Origin: Pseudomonadota bacterium | GTDB taxonomy: Bacteria; Pseudomonadota; Alphaproteobacteria; Caulobacterales; Aquidulcibacteraceae | Direction: 5' to 3' | DNA length: 20,601 nt | NCBI GenBank assembly: GCA_023410295.1 | Contig: JAEYPY010000116.1 | Location: 1-20,601, forward strand | Shown here: positions 12,766-20,193 of the stretch, in pieces | How positions within the stretch are numbered: the stretch's first letter is position 1 | Layout: each line of letters opens with the position of its first letter | Notes under the pieces: model-generated | The model's input: the letters and a program-made list of their open reading frames with translations, nothing else | Database searches by the model: none | Told to the model about the DNA's origin: nothing | Position numbers and translations under genes: made by a program

Positions 12766-14535
12766 ATGACTCCTCCATCGGGCGCCGAGACCGAAGTCGT
12801 CACGCAGACGCTGATCTTCCTGGCGGCCTCGTGCGTCGTCATTCCGGCGTTGCGCAAGGCGCGCCTCAGCGCCGTGATGGGCTTTCTACTGATCGGCGTC
12901 GCCATGGGCCCGCACGTGCTGGGGCGCTTGGCCGATGCGTGGCCGTGGCTCCACGAGTTCGAACTCGAGGCATACGAGCCCACCCGCGTCCTGGCCGAAC
13001 TTGGCGTCATCTTCCTCCTTTTCATTATCGGCCTCGAAGTGTCGTTCGATCGCCTATGGGCATTGCGGCGCTATGTGTTTGGACTGGGCGCAGCTCAGAT
13101 CGCGCTTACCGCGCTCGCGATCGGCGCTCTGGCCTTGGCGTTCGGTAATGACTTCGCCGGCGCGACCGTACTCGGCCTCGCCTTCTCGCTCTCATCCACG
13201 GCCATCGTGCTCCAACTGCTTCGCGAACGGCGGCAGGTCGCCACCAGCGTGGGCCGGGCCAGCTTCTCGGTGCTGCTGCTGCAGGACCTCATGGTCGTGC
13301 CGATCCTGTTCGCGGTCGCAGCGCTCAGCACACAAAGCAATGCGTTTGCGGCCCATCAGGTGCCGACCGCGCTGCTGACAGCACTCGTCTCGCTTGCCAT
13401 TATTCTGCTCGTTGGCCGGCTTGTGCTGCGCCCACTCTTTCGCTGGGTAGCGGGCGCCAACAGCCGCGAGATCTTTGTCGCTGCAGCTCTGCTTTCGGCC
13501 ATCGGCATGGCCGCAGCCGCTCAAGCGGCGGGACTTTCGCTCGCGCTCGGCGCCTTTCTCGGCGGACTGCTCCTCGCCGAAACCGAATTCCGTCACCAGA
13601 TCGAAACCGATCTCGACCCGTTCAAGGACCTTCTGCTCGGGCTCTTCTTCGTCACAGTCGGCATGCAGATCGACGTCCCGTTGCTGCTGCAGCAGCCACT
13701 GCTTATCGCCGCGAGCGTGCTCGGGCTCTTCGCACTCAAAGCCGCCATCATCGCCCCGCTCGCGCGCGCGTTCGGCCTTTCATGGCCGCGCGCCATTGAG
13801 ACCGCGTTTCTCCTCGGCCAAGCCGGCGAGTTCGCGTTCGTCGTCATTGGCGCGGCGAACGCAGGCCAGGTCATCCCCGAAGCGACCGGTGAGTTCATGC
13901 TGCTTGTGACGGCGCTTTCTATTTTCGTCACGCCGGTGTTCGCCGCTTTAGGCGCACGCATCGCAGCCCGCCTCCAGCACACGCCATCGCCGCCGCCCGA
14001 AGCCGAGAGCGAGAGCGGGCACGTGGTCATTGCCGGCTTCGGCCGTGTCGGCCAGACCTTGGCCGATCTGCTCGCGTCGCAAGAGATCGCGCACGTTGCC
14101 GTTGAAGCCGACACAAAAGCCGTGAAAGCGCTCCGCACCGAAGGCCGTCCGGTGCATTTTGGCGACGCGAGCAACAGGCAGGTGCTGCAAGCGGTGGGCG
14201 CCGGCAACGCCGCCGCCATCGTCGTCACCATCAATGATGCCGAGGGCGCCGAGCGCATTGTCAGTGAAGCGCGCCGCGCCTGGCCGCACATCCCGATCTA
14301 CGCCCGCGCCCGCGACGCCGAACACGCCCGGCGTCTGCACGCCGCCGGCGCGGCTCTCGCCAGCCCTGATTCCATAGAAGCCGCGCTTCAGCTTGGCGAA
14401 GCCCTGCTCAACGGCATCGGCGTCCCGGACGAACTCGCGCGCCGCATCATCGACGACCGCCGCGAGGCGGAAGTGGCGCGGGCGCTCTATGCACCTAGCT
14501 CATCCACTTCAGCGTCGTCGGCTGGATCGGGTTGA
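12766..14535 (+). CDS. CPA2-family monovalent cation:proton antiporter (KefB/KefC/YbaL-like) with TrkA-N domain
   Basis: The 589-residue protein has about 12 transmembrane helices (residues 10-405) with the CPA2 signatures LSSTAIVLQLL (141-151), LLLQDLMVVPI (170-180) and LLGQAGEFAFVV. A cytoplasmic TrkA-N/RCK NAD-binding domain follows (about 418-535) with a GxGxxG motif (GFGRVG) after HVVIAG. Such proteins exchange K+ or Na+ for protons; Kef members are gated by glutathione adducts, but the gating here is unknown. The C-terminal tail (YAPSSSTSASSAGSG) is Ser-rich and is antisense to the 3' end of the convergent Rieske gene (41-bp overlap). No RBS precedes the ATG. No ancillary KefF/KefG gene is present. 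Confidence 0.92.
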   Translation: MTPPSGAETEVVTQTLIFLAASCVVIPALRKARLSAVMGFLLIGVAMGPHVLGRLADAWPWLHEFELEAYEPTRVLAELGVIFLLFIIGLEVSFDRLWALRRYVFGLGAAQIALTALAIGALALAFGNDFAGATVLGLAFSLSSTAIVLQLLRERRQVATSVGRASFSVLLLQDLMVVPILFAVAALSTQSNAFAAHQVPTALLTALVSLAIILLVGRLVLRPLFRWVAGANSREIFVAAALLSAIGMAAAAQAAGLSLALGAFLGGLLLAETEFRHQIETDLDPFKDLLLGLFFVTVGMQIDVPLLLQQPLLIAASVLGLFALKAAIIAPLARAFGLSWPRAIETAFLLGQAGEFAFVVIGAANAGQVIPEATGEFMLLVTALSIFVTPVFAALGARIAARLQHTPSPPPEAESESGHVVIAGFGRVGQTLADLLASQEIAHVAVEADTKAVKALRTEGRPVHFGDASNRQVLQAVGAGNAAAIVVTINDAEGAERIVSEARRAWPHIPIYARARDAEHARRLHAAGAALASPDSIEAALQLGEALLNGIGVPDELARRIIDDRREAEVARALYAPSSSTSASSAGSG

Positions 14536-15553
14536 CGAAGTCGCGCTTTTCTTCGCGGCTCTTGGTCCATTCGCGCTTGAGCTTCAGATACCATTTGGCC
14601 TGCACGTCGATGTCGTCGATCCACAGCATCGAGGGGCCATACTTCAGCCCTGTGTTCTGCAGATCGACCATGCGGCCGTCCTGATCCAGAAACTCGCGCC
14701 CGGCGGGGATGAGGATCGGCTTCAATACATCCAGCAGCGGCGCATTCTTCCAGTATGTGACTTGCGTAATTCGCGTCGAACTTTCGTTCTCCGGCGTGAG
14801 GCACGTCAGCGTGAAGAGGCGTGAGTGGGGATTGTCCACCACTTCCCAGCGGAACCCCGGCAGCATGAACGAAATTTCCGTCGTCACCTGCCCGCCGAAC
14901 AGCATGCGATACGCAAGCGAGTTGCCGCTCGGCGCGTGGCGCTCGATCGCCCAGCCGCGCTCGCGCGGCACGAAACGTTTCTGCTTGAGCTTGCGCCCCG
15001 CACTCGGCGGGCGCCACCACCATTGATTATGCACGTATGGCACGTGCGCAGGGTCCATCAGCCCCACCACCGCATTGTCCATCGTCGCCGCGAAGATGCG
15101 CTCGATGACGAATTTCGGCTCAGTGAGATCATCCAGGCCAAACTCCGGCGCCGGCGGCGGCGCCTCCGTGAAACGCGGATCGGACGAGACGAACACCAAA
15201 ACGATGCCGTTGGCTTCATGCGTTGGATAATGACGCACGCGAATGCGATTGGCCTCGTAAGGCTGGCCCTCGACCAGCGACGGAATCTGACGGCAAACGC
15301 CGTCCTGCGTGCCGAAGCGCCAGCCGTGATAGGGGCACTCCACGGTCTGCACGCCATTGGTCTCTTCGATACGGCCCGCCGACAGCGGCACGGCGCGGTG
15401 CGGGCAGATGTCCCGGAGCGCAAAGGCGCGCCCCTCCGCGTCGCGTCCCAGCAGCACCGGCTCGCCCAAAATCTCGTGCCGGAACATCTTGCCGCGCTTC
15501 AGCTCACGCGACGTCGCGGCGAAGTACCAAAGGTCGCGCAAAAGCTCGCTCAT
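14495..15553 (-). CDS. Rieske [2Fe-2S] oxygenase, ring-hydroxylating type alpha subunit
   Basis: The 352-residue protein has a Rieske domain with CPH-x-AV... and CPYH ligands (C50, H52, C73, H76). Its mononuclear iron site is at the DPAHVPYVH segment (H170, H175), and an acidic residue in FLDQDGRMV (D290 or D292) should complete the facial triad. This order and length match the single-component-size Rieske oxygenases such as vanillate O-demethylase VanA-like enzymes. Substrate and reductase partner are not in the window. The ATG at 15553 overlaps the stop of the two-TM gene as ATGA. The 3' end overlaps the convergent antiporter by 41 bp. It closes the M20-DUF1028-I42 operon. Confidence 0.88.
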   Translation of the reverse strand: MSELLRDLWYFAATSRELKRGKMFRHEILGEPVLLGRDAEGRAFALRDICPHRAVPLSAGRIEETNGVQTVECPYHGWRFGTQDGVCRQIPSLVEGQPYEANRIRVRHYPTHEANGIVLVFVSSDPRFTEAPPPAPEFGLDDLTEPKFVIERIFAATMDNAVVGLMDPAHVPYVHNQWWWRPPSAGRKLKQKRFVPRERGWAIERHAPSGNSLAYRMLFGGQVTTEISFMLPGFRWEVVDNPHSRLFTLTCLTPENESSTRITQVTYWKNAPLLDVLKPILIPAGREFLDQDGRMVDLQNTGLKYGPSMLWIDDIDVQAKWYLKLKREWTKSREEKRDFVNPIQPTTLKWMS

Positions 15554-15777
15554 CGGGAGGCGAGATACATCAGCGCCGGGATGGCGACAAAGCCCAACGC
15601 CGCCGATGCGACGATCCCGCACACGCAAAGCGCAGCCAAGATCGCCCGCCGCCGGCGAAGCTCAGCCCCCGCCGCCCGGTTCATCGACCCGCCCGCGAAG
15701 TAAATCGCCCCCAGCGAACCGGCCACGACGCCTCCGAGAGCAATCAGAAACACGCAGAGTTGCGCAAGCAAAAGCAT
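15550..15777 (-). CDS. small two-TM membrane protein
   Basis: This 75-residue protein, starting MLLLAQLCVFLIALGGVVAG, has two hydrophobic helices (about 3-26 and 43-70) joined by a basic loop (AELRRRRA), suggesting a cytoplasmic loop. The family is not recognised. The RBS in front of ATG at 15777 is weak; an upstream in-frame extension is antisense-like and rejected. It lies 49 nt after the I42 lipoprotein and overlaps the Rieske start by ATGA, so it is probably translated with the oxygenase. Its role is unknown. Confidence 0.65.
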   Translation of the reverse strand: MLLLAQLCVFLIALGGVVAGSLGAIYFAGGSMNRAAGAELRRRRAILAALCVCGIVASAALGFVAIPALMYLASR

Positions 15778-15826
15778 TATGGACCGCCGGCGCCTCGCCG
15801 ACACAGCGGCCGGCGCTCCAGGCGCC

Positions 15827-16276
15827 TCACTGCGCCACGATCGTGACGCGGAACGTATCCGCCGGCGGTTCATCGCTTTCCCATGGCCGGCGCTGTTCGA
15901 GCACCAATTCACCGGCGCCGGCTTGCGTCGCGACAAACATCAGCACTTCCCAGTGATTGCCGCCCACATAGCCGGGCTGGCTCTGTTCGGCGATGGTGTT
16001 GCCGGTGGCCTCACCCGCCCGCGTCACGAACGCCGGCAGCTGCGCCGGTTGCCAAGCATATCCAGCAGTCGGCACGCCAACGAGTTCCACCGCAAAGCGC
16101 TGGTTCACGCCCACTTCAACCGTCTGCCCGGCCTGCGCGGCGGTGATGCGCACGGCGACATCGTCCGGCGTCGGCGCTGCGACTTCGTTCGAAGCTGGCG
16201 GCGTCACGTCCTCGCCCTCATTTTCCGGCGTGCACGCGGCGCCCAGCAGCGCCAAGGCAACAATGAGCATGCGCAT
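15827..16276 (-). CDS. chagasin-type protease inhibitor I42 family lipoprotein
   Basis: The 149-residue protein starts MRMLIVALALLGAACTPE, with a lipobox Cys at 17. After an acidic linker, the domain from about 40 carries all three loops of the chagasin/I42 family: GVPTAGYAWQP (the NPTTGY-W loop, with V for N), GYVGGNHWEV (GxGG loop) and EQRRPWE (RPW loop). I42 proteins inhibit papain-like cysteine peptidases; bacterial versions are secreted or lipid-anchored. GGAG 7 nt upstream supports ATG at 16276. It is 10 nt after the DUF1028 gene, in a cluster with an M20 peptidase, and no C1 peptidase is seen in the window, so its target is unknown. Confidence 0.85.
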   Translation of the reverse strand: MRMLIVALALLGAACTPENEGEDVTPPASNEVAAPTPDDVAVRITAAQAGQTVEVGVNQRFAVELVGVPTAGYAWQPAQLPAFVTRAGEATGNTIAEQSQPGYVGGNHWEVLMFVATQAGAGELVLEQRRPWESDEPPADTFRVTIVAQ

Positions 16277-16286
16277 GACTTCACTC

Positions 16287-17270
16287 CTATCGACGCCCAA
16301 GTATGCGGTTCATCAAGGCCGGATCGTCCGGAAATAGCCCAGCCGCCGGCAGACGCTGCAACAATTCGCGCCACGGCGGATGCATGCGGAACGCCCGCCG
16401 GAAGAGCGGCATCGCTTCATCCACATCGCCAGTGCTGGCGAGCGTCACAGCGGTCCAGAACACCATTTCATGATTGTCCGGCGCGAGTTCCATCGCCGCC
16501 GCATAACGCTGCCGCGCCGTCGCGACATCGCCGGCTGCGACCGCATCGTCGCCTTCGGTCATCAGATTGTAGGCGCGGGCCAACGCCAGAAGACGCGACA
16601 ATTCCTGCAACGGCCGCTGATGATCTTCCACGCGCAAATCAAAGATGCGTCCGCTCCACGCATGCTGCGTGCGATCCCCTGACACCACCAGCAGCGCCGC
16701 TGATTGCTGGCCGCGAATATCGCCGCCCTCGGCTTGCGCCGCGTTAAGCGCCGCCATCATCCGCGCCGCGAGATCGCCTTCCGCGCTCTGATACGCCGCC
16801 GCCATCGCCGTGCACACGGTCGATGGCCCCATCATGTTGGCCTGCACGGTGAAGCCTTCGCCTTCGAGCTGGCACGCTTCAGCGATGGCGTTCGGCCCCG
16901 TATAGTTGGCGACATCGCCGCTCGCGTCCACCATGCCGACCTGCCGCCCCTCGGGGTGCGCATCGCCGGCGACAAGCGCCGTCAGCGCCTGATCGGCGCT
17001 CATGCCGTTGCGCATCAGCTCCAGGCCAAGTGGCCCATACGAGCGCAGCGCGAACGATTGCGTCGCCACTGCACCCACGCCCGGCTCGGCCCACGCCACG
17101 ACGCCGCCGACCGAAAACCAGTGCGACTGCACCGCAACCCCCATCTGCCCCGTCGCCGGATCTCGCGCGACGATCGAGAACGTGTGCACCGGCCGTCGCG
17201 GTTCGCTCTCTTCCGCGAACGCCGGCGCCGCAAAAAGCAGCGCCAACGCAAGTGCAGCGCGGCCCATCAT
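16287..17270 (-). CDS. secreted DUF1028-family (Ntn-hydrolase-fold) protein with TPR-like C-terminus
   Basis: The 327-residue protein begins MMGRAALALALLFAAPAFA, with a signal peptide cleaved about after A19. The DUF1028 domain (about 29-220) shows TFSIVARDPATGQMGVAVQS and PGVGAVATQSFALRSYGPLG, the family hallmarks; these have an Ntn-hydrolase fold by structural studies I recall. The C-terminal ~95 residues contain Ala-rich TPR-like helices (AAGDVATARQRYAAAMELAP, then NHEMVFWTAVTL and GDVDEAMPLFRRAFRMHP). Substrate is unknown. The ATG overlaps the M20 stop (ATGA), so coupling is likely. A putative nucleophilic Thr30 is 10 residues inside the predicted mature N-terminus, so extra processing would be needed if it is the catalytic residue. 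Confidence 0.88.
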   Translation of the reverse strand: MMGRAALALALLFAAPAFAEESEPRRPVHTFSIVARDPATGQMGVAVQSHWFSVGGVVAWAEPGVGAVATQSFALRSYGPLGLELMRNGMSADQALTALVAGDAHPEGRQVGMVDASGDVANYTGPNAIAEACQLEGEGFTVQANMMGPSTVCTAMAAAYQSAEGDLAARMMAALNAAQAEGGDIRGQQSAALLVVSGDRTQHAWSGRIFDLRVEDHQRPLQELSRLLALARAYNLMTEGDDAVAAGDVATARQRYAAAMELAPDNHEMVFWTAVTLASTGDVDEAMPLFRRAFRMHPPWRELLQRLPAAGLFPDDPALMNRILGRR

Positions 17271-18745
17271 TGCATCGCCCCCGCTTCCATCAGCCCGACA
17301 TAGAACCGGATCATGCGCTCCAGATTCTCAACCGAGATGCGCTCATTGAGCCCGTGCGGCATCTCCAGATCGTCGTTGGTGAAGCGTACTGGCTGGTAGC
17401 GATAAACATTCTCCGCCACGCCCGCGTAGTGGCGCGAATCCGTGCCCGCCAACACCAGCGCCGGCGCCACCGGCGCATCCGGCAGAATGTCGCCCGAGAG
17501 CGCCGCGAGCAGCGCATAGCTGGTCGATGTCGTGCTCGAAATCGAGCTCGCATCGCGCGGCGGCTCGGCCCAATCCACGGTGACGCCATCCAGATCAGCC
17601 ACCGCCTGACGCGCGCGCCGTAACAAATCGGCCGCCTCATCGCGCGGATGGATGCGGAAATTGATCATCGCCGTCGCCTCGCCCGGCAACACGTTCGGAC
17701 GCACGCCGCCATCGATCATCGTCGGCGCCACCGTCGTGCCCAGCAGCGCCCGCGCCGCCGGATTTCCGGCCATGCGCTCACGCAACATCGGCCCGAACAG
17801 CCATTCGTTCGACACCGCCATGCGGTTGGTGAAGGAAAGCTCCGGCGCCAGCGCCCGCATCATGCCGAGCGCCGGGCCGCCTTCGAGACTCTGCTCGATC
17901 GGCATCTCATGAATGCGCCGCACCGCCTCCGCAGCTAGCGACACCGCTGTCTCCCGCGGCGGCATCGAGGAATGTCCCGGCTGGCCGACAGCGCGCACGC
18001 GCAACGTCCCGGAACCGCGCTCGGAAATCCCGATCATCGCGGCGGGGCCACCGGTCAGCGGATGACGATCCATAGCCGCCATGCCCTCGTCCAGCACGAA
18101 CCACGCCCGCACGCCGCGGTCCGCCAACGCGCGCGCCATCAGCACCGCGCCATTGTCGCCGCCAAGTTCTTCATCGTGGCCGAATGCGAAGATGATCGTG
18201 CGCACCGGCTGGCGTCCGCTCGCCGCCAGAAACTCGGCCGCTTCCATCAGCGCCACGAGTGAACCTTTGTCATCGATCGCGCCGCGCCCCCACACGGCGT
18301 TATCACGCACAACGCCGCCGAATGGATCGACCTGCCAGTGCTGGCGCGTATCCTCAGGCACGGGCACGACATCCTGGTGCGCCAGCAGGACGATCGGCGG
18401 CTGCGCCGCATCGCTGCCGGCCCAGGTGTAAAGCAGCGAAAGCTCGCCGATCACTTCACGCCGCGCCGCCGCGTGAAACGCCGGATAACGCTGCTGTAGC
18501 CACGCATGGAATTGCTCGAACTGCGCCCGGTCGTCCGTCTCTTCGACCAATGACACGGTGCGGAAGCGGATCGCTTCGCCAAGGCGCATCGCCGCGGCGC
18601 TGGCGTCGATCGCGTAAGCCGACGTATCGGGAATTTCGGTTGCAGCCGGCGGCGGCGGCGCCGTGAATGAATAAGTGCGATAGCCGACAAAGCCCGCGAG
18701 CACCGCGAGCAGCACCGCCACAGCCGCCAAGGTAAGTCGAACCAT
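17267..18745 (-). CDS. membrane-anchored M20-family metallopeptidase (PM20D1-like)
   Basis: The 492-residue protein has an N-terminal hydrophobic segment (3-21) that looks like an uncleaved anchor, then a short Pro/Ala linker (28-36). The M20 catalytic domain includes LLAHQDVVP (H123, D125), GRGAIDDKGS (D158) and GHDEELGG (E192 general base, E193). It also has VLDEG (D219) and, late, GTDSRHYAG and PHGLNERI, as in PM20D1/carboxypeptidase S-type enzymes. The insert from about 250-360 is the dimerisation domain (SERGSGTLRVRAVGQPGHSS). PM20D1-type members hydrolyse or synthesise N-acyl amino acids; the substrate here is not proven. It starts with ATG at 18745 after GGGGGAC. It leads the DUF1028-I42-two-TM-Rieske run. 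Confidence 0.9.
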   Translation of the reverse strand: MVRLTLAAVAVLLAVLAGFVGYRTYSFTAPPPPAATEIPDTSAYAIDASAAAMRLGEAIRFRTVSLVEETDDRAQFEQFHAWLQQRYPAFHAAARREVIGELSLLYTWAGSDAAQPPIVLLAHQDVVPVPEDTRQHWQVDPFGGVVRDNAVWGRGAIDDKGSLVALMEAAEFLAASGRQPVRTIIFAFGHDEELGGDNGAVLMARALADRGVRAWFVLDEGMAAMDRHPLTGGPAAMIGISERGSGTLRVRAVGQPGHSSMPPRETAVSLAAEAVRRIHEMPIEQSLEGGPALGMMRALAPELSFTNRMAVSNEWLFGPMLRERMAGNPAARALLGTTVAPTMIDGGVRPNVLPGEATAMINFRIHPRDEAADLLRRARQAVADLDGVTVDWAEPPRDASSISSTTSTSYALLAALSGDILPDAPVAPALVLAGTDSRHYAGVAENVYRYQPVRFTNDDLEMPHGLNERISVENLERMIRFYVGLMEAGAMQ

Positions 18746-18761
18746 GTCCCCCGATCCCCGC

Positions 18762-18806
18762 CGGACGCTAGCCGGCGTCCGAGGCGCCGGATTAGGACCC
18801 GGCGCC
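18762..18806 (-). repeat. tandem hairpins in the 5' leader of the M20 gene
   Basis: Two perfect inverted repeats are present: 18783-18806 (8-bp stem GGCGCCGG/CCGGCGCC, loop 8 nt) and 18762-18781 (7-bp stem CGGACGC/GCGTCCG, loop 6 nt). A competing GCCGG/CCGGC pairing also exists in the second. They lie between the PPOX stop (18830) and the M20 start (18745), with the last about 9 nt from the GGGGG RBS. No T-tract follows, so an intrinsic terminator is not supported. Possible roles are mRNA structure or processing, or a dispersed repeat. Confidence 0.5.
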
Positions 18807-18829
18807 GGGGCAAGGTCAACTGTGGCGCT

Positions 18830-19279
18830 TCACACGGCAGCGAATTCGGTGTGCCCGAAGCCCTTGGTGTAATCGAGGATGGAGATCACCTCGGGATCGA
18901 CGCGGAAGATCGCCATGTCCGGCGCATCGCCGGAGACGAACTGCGCCAGCTGCGGAAATTTCTGGACCATCAACGCGCCGACTCTGCCAATTTCCTCCGA
19001 CGCGGTGACACGCCGCGCCCGCCCGCCGAGCGACACGCCCTTGATCTCGTTCCAGCTCACATAAGGAAGATCGACGGTGACCGATACTTTGTCGTTCTGC
19101 GCCAGGTTCTTCGCCTTCTGCGACTGCGTCCAGGTGCCGAAATAGAGCTTTCCATCATCGTGGACGAAGCTGACCGTCGTCGCTTGCGGATAGCCGTCCT
19201 CGCGCACCGTTGCGATGGTGAGATCATTGGCTGCGTCGAGGATGGCGAGGTATTGCGCGCGCTGAGCTGGACTTAGCAT
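18830..19279 (-). CDS. PPOX-type flavin-binding (pyridoxamine 5'-phosphate oxidase-like) protein
   Basis: The 149-residue protein shows a split-barrel PPOX pattern: an N-terminal helix, then LTIATVREDGYPQATTVSF (about 20-38), KLYFGTWTQSQKAKNL (about 44-59), VSVTVDLP and GVSLGGRARRV. These match flavin- or F420-binding general stress and oxidase-like families. The residues that would distinguish FMN from heme or F420 binding cannot be judged here. GAGGAG 7 nt upstream supports the ATG at 19279. It follows the racemase gene by 61 bp on the same strand. Its function is undefined beyond a likely redox or cofactor-binding role. Confidence 0.82.
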   Translation of the reverse strand: MLSPAQRAQYLAILDAANDLTIATVREDGYPQATTVSFVHDDGKLYFGTWTQSQKAKNLAQNDKVSVTVDLPYVSWNEIKGVSLGGRARRVTASEEIGRVGALMVQKFPQLAQFVSGDAPDMAIFRVDPEVISILDYTKGFGHTEFAAV

Positions 19280-19340
19280 GGAAATCTCCTCGCCGGCTAA
19301 GTTGGCGCCGTACGAGGCGGGGAGCGTTGATCCAGCTCAA

Positions 19341-20066
19341 TCAGCGGAACGGCCCGCCGCGCCATGTCGGCATTGGCCCTTGTCCCAGAGCCACGTCCAC
19401 CGCCGCGTGTGCGAGCAAGCGCGTCGAATCCAGCGTCGGCAGCGGCGAGACCTCCGGCGTGATCAGCAGTGGAATCTCAGTGCAGCTCAGCGCCACCGCA
19501 TCACAGCCTTCGCGCTTGAGCGCTTCGATGATGCGCACGTATTCGCGCCGCGACGCCTCCGTCAGCACGCCCTGCGTCAGTTCACCAAAGATGATGTCGT
19601 CCACCAGTTTGCGATCCTTCGCCGGCGGCGTGCGCATCTCGAGCCCCGCGCGATTGCATGCATCGGCATAGACCTGCCCCTCCATCGTCCACTTGGTGCC
19701 AAGCAGCGCGATCGAACGGCGCCCATCCGCCTTGGCGCGCTGCGCCACGATCTCGGCAATGTGCAAGCCAGGCAACGGATAGTCCGGCCCCGGCGTCTCG
19801 AATACGATGTGCGCGGTGTTGTCAGGACAAACGAAGAAGTCGCAGCCCGCATCCGCGAGCCGCATCGCATCGTGGGCCATGTAGGCGCGCAACTCCGCGT
19901 AAGCGCCGCGCTCGTAAAGCGGCAAGGTCGGCCCCATGGCCTGGATCGAGAGCGTAATCTCCGGATGTTGGTGCGCCCCCAGCCGCCGCGCGCTCTCGCG
20001 CACCATCTCCAGGAAACAAAGCGCCGCGCCGTCCGCAGAGTGAGCGAGAATACCAATGTGCAGCAT
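19341..20066 (-). CDS. aspartate/glutamate racemase family protein
   Basis: The 241-residue protein has two Rossmann-like halves of the Asp/Glu racemase superfamily. It begins MLHIGILAHSADGAALCF. The first active-site strand reads FFVCPDNTAHIV (C80, D82, N83, T84) and the second reads LSCTEIPLL (C195). In canonical cofactor-independent racemases Cys is directly before, or two before, the Asn-Thr pair; here Asp precedes it and Cys80 is three residues before. The other Cys is intact, so the chemistry may differ, as in hydantoin racemase or maleate isomerase relatives. GGGGA upstream supports ATG at 20066; the in-frame region before it is rejected. It is divergent from the Thr-rich lipoprotein gene. 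Confidence 0.86.
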   Translation of the reverse strand: MLHIGILAHSADGAALCFLEMVRESARRLGAHQHPEITLSIQAMGPTLPLYERGAYAELRAYMAHDAMRLADAGCDFFVCPDNTAHIVFETPGPDYPLPGLHIAEIVAQRAKADGRRSIALLGTKWTMEGQVYADACNRAGLEMRTPPAKDRKLVDDIIFGELTQGVLTEASRREYVRIIEALKREGCDAVALSCTEIPLLITPEVSPLPTLDSTRLLAHAAVDVALGQGPMPTWRGGPFR

Positions 20067-20155
20067 GTTTTCCCCAGTTCGGGCGAGGCTTGCCCGTTTT
20101 TGCAGGTTCCATTTTAGCGCTTGCATAGCAGGCAACGGAACACCACAGCACCGCT

Positions 20156-20161
20156 TATGGT
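20156..20161 (+). promoter_or_regulatory. candidate -10 box of the Thr-rich lipoprotein gene
   Basis: GCTTATGGTT contains TATGGT at 20156-20161, the same hexamer seen before tetR. This would place transcription start about 26 nt upstream of ATG 20194, leaving room for the RBS GGGAG (20181-20185). A -35 is not clear. The 127-bp gap also holds the racemase 5' region. Confidence 0.25.
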
Positions 20162-20193
20162 TTTCCGCACTCCACCAACAGGGAGCGTTCCCC

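Noticed and set aside
15778..15936. Longer N-terminus for the two-TM protein
   Set aside because: Basic, low-complexity residues overlapping the I42 gene. ATG at 15777 starts the hydrophobic helix.
16704..17303. Plus-strand ORF opposite the DUF1028 gene
   Set aside because: Antisense shadow with Arg/His-rich composition and no RBS.
18762..18806. Rho-independent terminator after PPOX
   Set aside because: Stems are perfect but no T-tract follows on either strand.
19278..20117. Long plus-strand ORF opposite the racemase
   Set aside because: Arg-rich antisense frame with no family signature. The minus strand encodes a clear racemase fold.
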